Positions 60,323 through 64,000 of a stretch of 64,000 nt of DNA are shown here, in pieces (position 1 is the stretch's first letter; the number at the start of each line of letters is the position of its first letter). Both the position numbers and the translations under genes were made by a program. This DNA comes from GCA-2720865 sp047630275. GTDB taxonomy: Bacteria; Bdellovibrionota; Bacteriovoracia; Bacteriovoracales; Bacteriovoracaceae. Where the stretch lies: NCBI GenBank assembly GCA_047630275.1, contig JBLHVN010000001.1, positions 434,001-498,000 on the forward strand, read 5' to 3'. The notes beneath the pieces are model-generated. The model had not been told where the DNA came from. It searched no databases and saw only the letters and a program-made list of their open reading frames with translations.

Positions 60323-61543
60323 ATGGAAAAACTCATCTCTTTGTTAGGCCTGTTTACTATGGTCGCCATCGCTTTTGGTCTGAGTTCAGATCGAAAATCT
60401 ATCAATTGGAAAACGGTTGGAACTGGCATAGCCATGCAGATCATCTTTGGATTATTGATTCTAAAAACAGATGCGGGAAGATCTGTCTTTGAAGGAGCCA
60501 AAGTCTTTTTCAATGGAATCCTAAGCTATACCAATGAAGGCTCCGCTTTTATCTTTGGACCATTAACAAATATTCCAAAATTTGGATTTATCTTTTTTGT
60601 TATGGTTCTACCTACCATTATCTTTATGAGCTCTTTGATGAGTGTCCTCTATCATGTGGGAGTCATGCAACATGTGATCAAGGCCGCGGCTTGGGTTATG
60701 ATGAAGGTCATGGGTACTTCTGGTGCAGAATCACTTTCAGCTGCAGCGAATATCTTTGCTGGGCAAACGGAAGCTCCTCTTGTTGTAAAACCCTATATCA
60801 CTTCGATGACTAAATCTGAGATCATGGCCCTTATGACCGGTGGGATGGCCACGGTCGCTGGGGGAGTCCTTGCTGCTTATGTTGGGATGGGTGTTGATGC
60901 TGGTCACTTATTGGCCGCTTCAGTTATGTCGGCCCCTGCTGCTTTAGTTTGCGCGAAATTACTTGTCCCTGAAACTGAAGAGTCTCAGACAAAGGGAATG
61001 GTCAATGTTGATCTTCCTAAGACGACAGTTAACTTAATTGACGCTGCCGCTGGTGGTGCTGGTGAGGGCCTAAAGCTTGCTATGAATGTAGGTGGAATGC
61101 TCTTAGCTTTTATTGCCTTGATCGCTATGGTTAACGGCGGGCTTAGCTGGGCCGGTGGTCTCTTTGGGTTTGAACAATTAAGCCTTGAGTTAATGCTTGG
61201 GTATCTTTTTTCTCCTATCGCTTGGCTTATGGGTGTTCCTTGGAGTGACTCTTTTCTCGTAGGAACTTTATTAGGGAAGAAGCTAGTGGTTAATGAATTT
61301 GTGGCCTATCTAGACCTTCAGGCCATGATTAAAAATGGAGAGATATCTCAGCGCGCCATAACAATTTCAACCTACGCTCTTTGTGGCTTTGCTAACTTTT
61401 CTTCAATCGCCATTCAGATTGGTGGGATTGGGACCATCGCCCCAGATAGGAAGCAGGATTTGGCCAAGCTTGGTATTAAATCCTTAATTGGCGGTACCTT
61501 AGCTTGTTTTATGACGGCCTGTATTGCAGGAATATTTATTTAG
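60323..61543 (+). CDS. nupC: NupC-type concentrative nucleoside transporter
   Basis: A 406-residue inner-membrane protein with about ten membrane segments. CNT-family blocks are clear: SAAANIFAGQTEAPLVVKPY, the TGGMATVAGGVLAAYVGMG stretch and KKLVVNEFVAYLDL. It imports nucleosides by cation symport. Next to the leftward deoA-punA-cdd operon, the uptake and breakdown steps are thus linked. Confidence 0.95.
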   Translation: MEKLISLLGLFTMVAIAFGLSSDRKSINWKTVGTGIAMQIIFGLLILKTDAGRSVFEGAKVFFNGILSYTNEGSAFIFGPLTNIPKFGFIFFVMVLPTIIFMSSLMSVLYHVGVMQHVIKAAAWVMMKVMGTSGAESLSAAANIFAGQTEAPLVVKPYITSMTKSEIMALMTGGMATVAGGVLAAYVGMGVDAGHLLAASVMSAPAALVCAKLLVPETEESQTKGMVNVDLPKTTVNLIDAAAGGAGEGLKLAMNVGGMLLAFIALIAMVNGGLSWAGGLFGFEQLSLELMLGYLFSPIAWLMGVPWSDSFLVGTLLGKKLVVNEFVAYLDLQAMIKNGEISQRAITISTYALCGFANFSSIAIQIGGIGTIAPDRKQDLAKLGIKSLIGGTLACFMTACIAGIFI

Positions 61544-61596
61544 GAATAATGGGGGACGCCTAGACTTAATTCTCTAAGCACCTTAATCTATTCGTC

Positions 61597-63183
61597 ATGG
61601 CAAAGAGCTTATTAATAAACCAAACATTAAATGAATGCCGCGCAGCACTCGTCGAGTCTGGGGAGATCTTAGATTTCCTTATGGATAGAAAGACCGATGA
61701 TAGAAGCAACCACCCGCATGTAGGAAATATCTACAAAGGGAAAGTTCTTCGTGTTCTTCCTGGAATGCAGTCTGCTTTTGTTGATATTGGTTATGAAAAA
61801 GCCGCCTTTCTTTATGTTGATGATGCCTATCTTCCAAGCCTCGATGAGCAGCGGGAGATGGCCAAGAAAGCTAAGAAGCTTGAAGAAGAAAGGGCCCGGG
61901 TAAAGGTTGGGGAGATTATCCCTGATGAATTTTCAACTCTTAGTGAAGCCGTGAACATGAAGCTTCGCCCAGCAGAAGTAACTATTGAGAGTTTTTTAAA
62001 AGAAGGGGAAGAGATTCTCGTTCAAGTGGCTAAAGAGCCTATATCGACCAAGGGTCCTAGGGTTACTAGGCATGTAACCTTAGCCGGTCGCCATGTTGTT
62101 TTTATGCCCTTTATTGAGCATACCGGTGTCTCAAGACGAATAGAAAAAGACGAAGAGAGAGACCGCTTAAAAGACATCCTCGATAAGATCCGCCCTGAAG
62201 GAAAAGGCATCATAGCCAGAACCGCAGCTGAGGGGGCTAGTTCAAAGTTACTAAAAGCCGATTACAGTATGCTGGTCAAGCTTTGGAAAGAGGTCATGAA
62301 AAAATCTGACCGAGTCAAAGCACCGAACCTTCTGCATAAAGACTTAACCTTTATTCAAAGAATCTTAAGAGATATCACCGACGAAGATGTGGATGAGATC
62401 TCAGTGGATGATAAAGATAACTTAAAAGAAGTTGAGAAGTTTGTTGGTAAATACCTTCCTTCTTTAAAGGGAAAGGCTCAGCTTTATAGTGAAGAGATTC
62501 CTCTCTTTGAAAAGAACGGTATTGATACTGAAATTGAACGTGGGATTTCTAATAAGGTCTATCTTAGATCTGGAGGTTCACTAAATATTGACCAAACCGA
62601 AGCCCTTGTTTCTGTAGATGTTAATACGGGAAAATTTGTAGGGCGAAAGACCCTTGAAGAGACTATTTTAAGAAATAACTTAGAAGCCGTTAAAGAGATC
62701 GCCTATCAATTGAGATTAAGAAATTGTGGTGGGATTATCATCATCGACTTTATCGATATGGAGCGGGAAGAAAACAGGGACGCCGTTTATAACGCTCTAG
62801 TTGAGGCCCTTAAGAAAGACCGTTCTAAAACAAATGTAATGCCTATCTCTGGCTTAGGCCTAGTTGAGATGACTAGAAAAAGAACCCGCGACACTCTTAC
62901 TCGAGTGATGTGTGAGTCTTGCCCATATTGTGAAGGAACAGGCACTGTTAAATCAATCCTCACTGTTTGTTATGAATTAGTAAGAGAGCTTACAAAAGTC
63001 TTAAAGAACGCGAAGGGCAGTAAAGTCTTTATCTACGCTCACCCAGAAGTGACCGCTCAGCTTTGTGGTGATGACCTTGATATGATTGAAACGCTAGAGG
63101 AGACTTTTGGTAAATCTCTTCTTATCCGTTCTGAAAATAATTATCATGTCGAGCAATACGAGATCTTCCCGCAAGAATATTAA
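61597..63183 (+). CDS. rng: Ribonuclease G/E family protein
   Basis: A 528-residue protein, the length of RNase G. The S1-like domain (residues about 40-150, with an inserted charged helix AKKAKKLEEERARVKVGE) is followed by the catalytic DVNTGKFVG and IIIIDFIDM blocks with metal-binding aspartates, and the zinc link CESCPYCEGTG. It processes rRNA and turns over mRNA. The C-terminal scaffold of RNase E is absent. No clear ribosome site is seen before the ATG. It overlaps the convergent gene to the right by 4 bases. Confidence 0.92.
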   Translation: MAKSLLINQTLNECRAALVESGEILDFLMDRKTDDRSNHPHVGNIYKGKVLRVLPGMQSAFVDIGYEKAAFLYVDDAYLPSLDEQREMAKKAKKLEEERARVKVGEIIPDEFSTLSEAVNMKLRPAEVTIESFLKEGEEILVQVAKEPISTKGPRVTRHVTLAGRHVVFMPFIEHTGVSRRIEKDEERDRLKDILDKIRPEGKGIIARTAAEGASSKLLKADYSMLVKLWKEVMKKSDRVKAPNLLHKDLTFIQRILRDITDEDVDEISVDDKDNLKEVEKFVGKYLPSLKGKAQLYSEEIPLFEKNGIDTEIERGISNKVYLRSGGSLNIDQTEALVSVDVNTGKFVGRKTLEETILRNNLEAVKEIAYQLRLRNCGGIIIIDFIDMEREENRDAVYNALVEALKKDRSKTNVMPISGLGLVEMTRKRTRDTLTRVMCESCPYCEGTGTVKSILTVCYELVRELTKVLKNAKGSKVFIYAHPEVTAQLCGDDLDMIETLEETFGKSLLIRSENNYHVEQYEIFPQEY

Positions 63184-64000
63184 GGTAAGAAGTACTCACC
63201 AACCCCATACAATCCATTTTGTTCAAAAGGAAAGATCAGTGAATTATTGGTTGGGTTATAGTCAATCTTATAGCCCTTACAAGAGAGGTTCGACATCTGC
63301 CAAGGAAGAACGCCAAGGTCAGTATTGGTTGTAATATTATGCTTATAGATTCTACTGCCATAGCAATAATAGGCCACGTCAGTAGCGCCCTCTTTTAACC
63401 AAATAGCAGAAGCGTCCACATTCCTTGGAAAGTTCGCGATGATATCAACTGTTCCACCAGGAGTTATCGAATAGACCTCTCGCTCTGGATTTCTATGCAT
63501 GGCCATCATGATCCAGCGGTTATTAGCTGCGTCCCAATAGTTATTTAATCCCCAGGTATCCCAATAAGGCATCTTACAAGTAGCAGCTGCTGAGCCATCA
63601 GCACAAATACTATTATAGCCACCCACATAAGTTTGAGCGGGATCATTTGTTCCTGCCACATGAGACTGACGGTAAACATCATTTCCGTCATAAGCCTTAA
63701 GCATAAAATCTTCCCAATGGGCTTCAGTAGAATTGTATTTCATGTTCGCCGTTAGTAATTGTTTAGTGGCTGTATCGTATCCAATTGGAAGAGAATACCT
63801 CTGGTTTCCTCCTGACTTTCTACTAAGACCAGGCTGACCATCATTATTCCAATACTCATTAGTTCCTGTTCCAAAGACATATTCCCACTTACTTGTCGAA
63901 CGATTAAGCTTGACCATATAAGCAGCTGAATCCCTTCTTGTGAAAATTTCTCCAGTCGCTTTATCTGCTAGCCACCAAGTACCATCAAGAAAACCTTGTG
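63180..64000 (-). CDS. Large extracellular-type protein, 5' end outside window
   Basis: The frame is open on the minus strand through the right edge, so the start lies beyond 64000; the first internal ATG (at 63917) is not the start. About 273 residues are visible, rich in Trp, Tyr, Asn and Gly, with repeated pieces such as GFLDGTWWLADKATGEIF, SKWEYVFGTGTNEYW and DTWGLNNYWDAANNRWIMMA. This suggests a beta-propeller or NHL-like fold. Several cysteines (CADGSAAATCK, YCYGSR) support an exported protein. Function unknown. Confidence 0.6.
   Translation of the reverse strand, partial: QGFLDGTWWLADKATGEIFTRRDSAAYMVKLNRSTSKWEYVFGTGTNEYWNNDGQPGLSRKSGGNQRYSLPIGYDTATKQLLTANMKYNSTEAHWEDFMLKAYDGNDVYRQSHVAGTNDPAQTYVGGYNSICADGSAAATCKMPYWDTWGLNNYWDAANNRWIMMAMHRNPEREVYSITPGGTVDIIANFPRNVDASAIWLKEGATDVAYYCYGSRIYKHNITTNTDLGVLPWQMSNLSCKGYKIDYNPTNNSLIFPFEQNGLYGVGEYFLP

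Overview
The window is a low-GC, gene-dense stretch of a Gram-negative chromosome. Outer-membrane and periplasmic machinery is plentiful: LapB, a TolQRAB set, FtsEX with an EnvC-like partner, lipoproteins and many signal peptides. Gene style, the abundance of secreted proteins, MarR/GbsR and RNase G variants, and a nucleoside-salvage cluster suggest Bdellovibrionota, perhaps Bacteriovoracales. That placement is an inference; only 'Gram-negative' is firm. No rRNA, tRNA, CRISPR array, prophage or plasmid origin was seen.

Left part (1-4.0 kb): a gene cut by the window edge, a small unknown gene, a membrane protein and a secreted purple-acid-phosphatase-like enzyme.

Centrepiece (4.1-15.5 kb): one tightly coupled 12-gene operon. 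It starts with a GbsR/MarR-type regulator, followed by a FabF-type ketosynthase, an acyl carrier protein, a CrtI-type flavoprotein, oleA, oleB, oleC, oleD, a second CrtI-type flavoprotein, and FabG-, FabZ- and FabI-like enzymes. It looks like a self-contained fatty-acid synthase feeding a head-to-head olefin (Ole) pathway, with two CrtI-family redox enzymes placed on either side of oleABCD. The product cannot be read from sequence; a long-chain, probably modified (polyunsaturated or otherwise tailored) hydrocarbon is the simplest proposal. This is the best candidate for an undescribed system here.

Secreted-protein and repeat region (15.5-32.2 kb): a 1285-residue repeat lipoprotein, two divergent secreted endonuclease/exonuclease/phosphatase-family paralogues, a 109-bp tandem array that re-encodes the C-terminus of one of them, a 2514-residue C25 (gingipain-type) protease with a C-terminal sorting tail, rlmN, and a REP-associated transposase flanked by 19-bp repeats.

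Envelope block (32.4-55.8 kb): sppA, lapB, an SH3-like protein, a probably inactive M48-like protein, tolQRAB, a degenerate sigma-54-activator-like regulator, a small basic protein, an HD phosphohydrolase, a subtilase, ftsE-ftsX-envC-ctpA, a methyltransferase, a glycosyltransferase, xseA, an M23 lipoprotein, a degenerate histidine kinase and a fluoride channel gene.

Right part (55.8-64 kb): a DnaQ-type exonuclease, the nucleoside salvage genes cdd-punA-deoA reading left, a small membrane-associated protein, nupC (nucleoside uptake) and rng reading right, and a secreted-type gene cut by the right edge. Uptake and cleavage of nucleosides sit side by side, which fits scavenging of nucleic-acid breakdown products.
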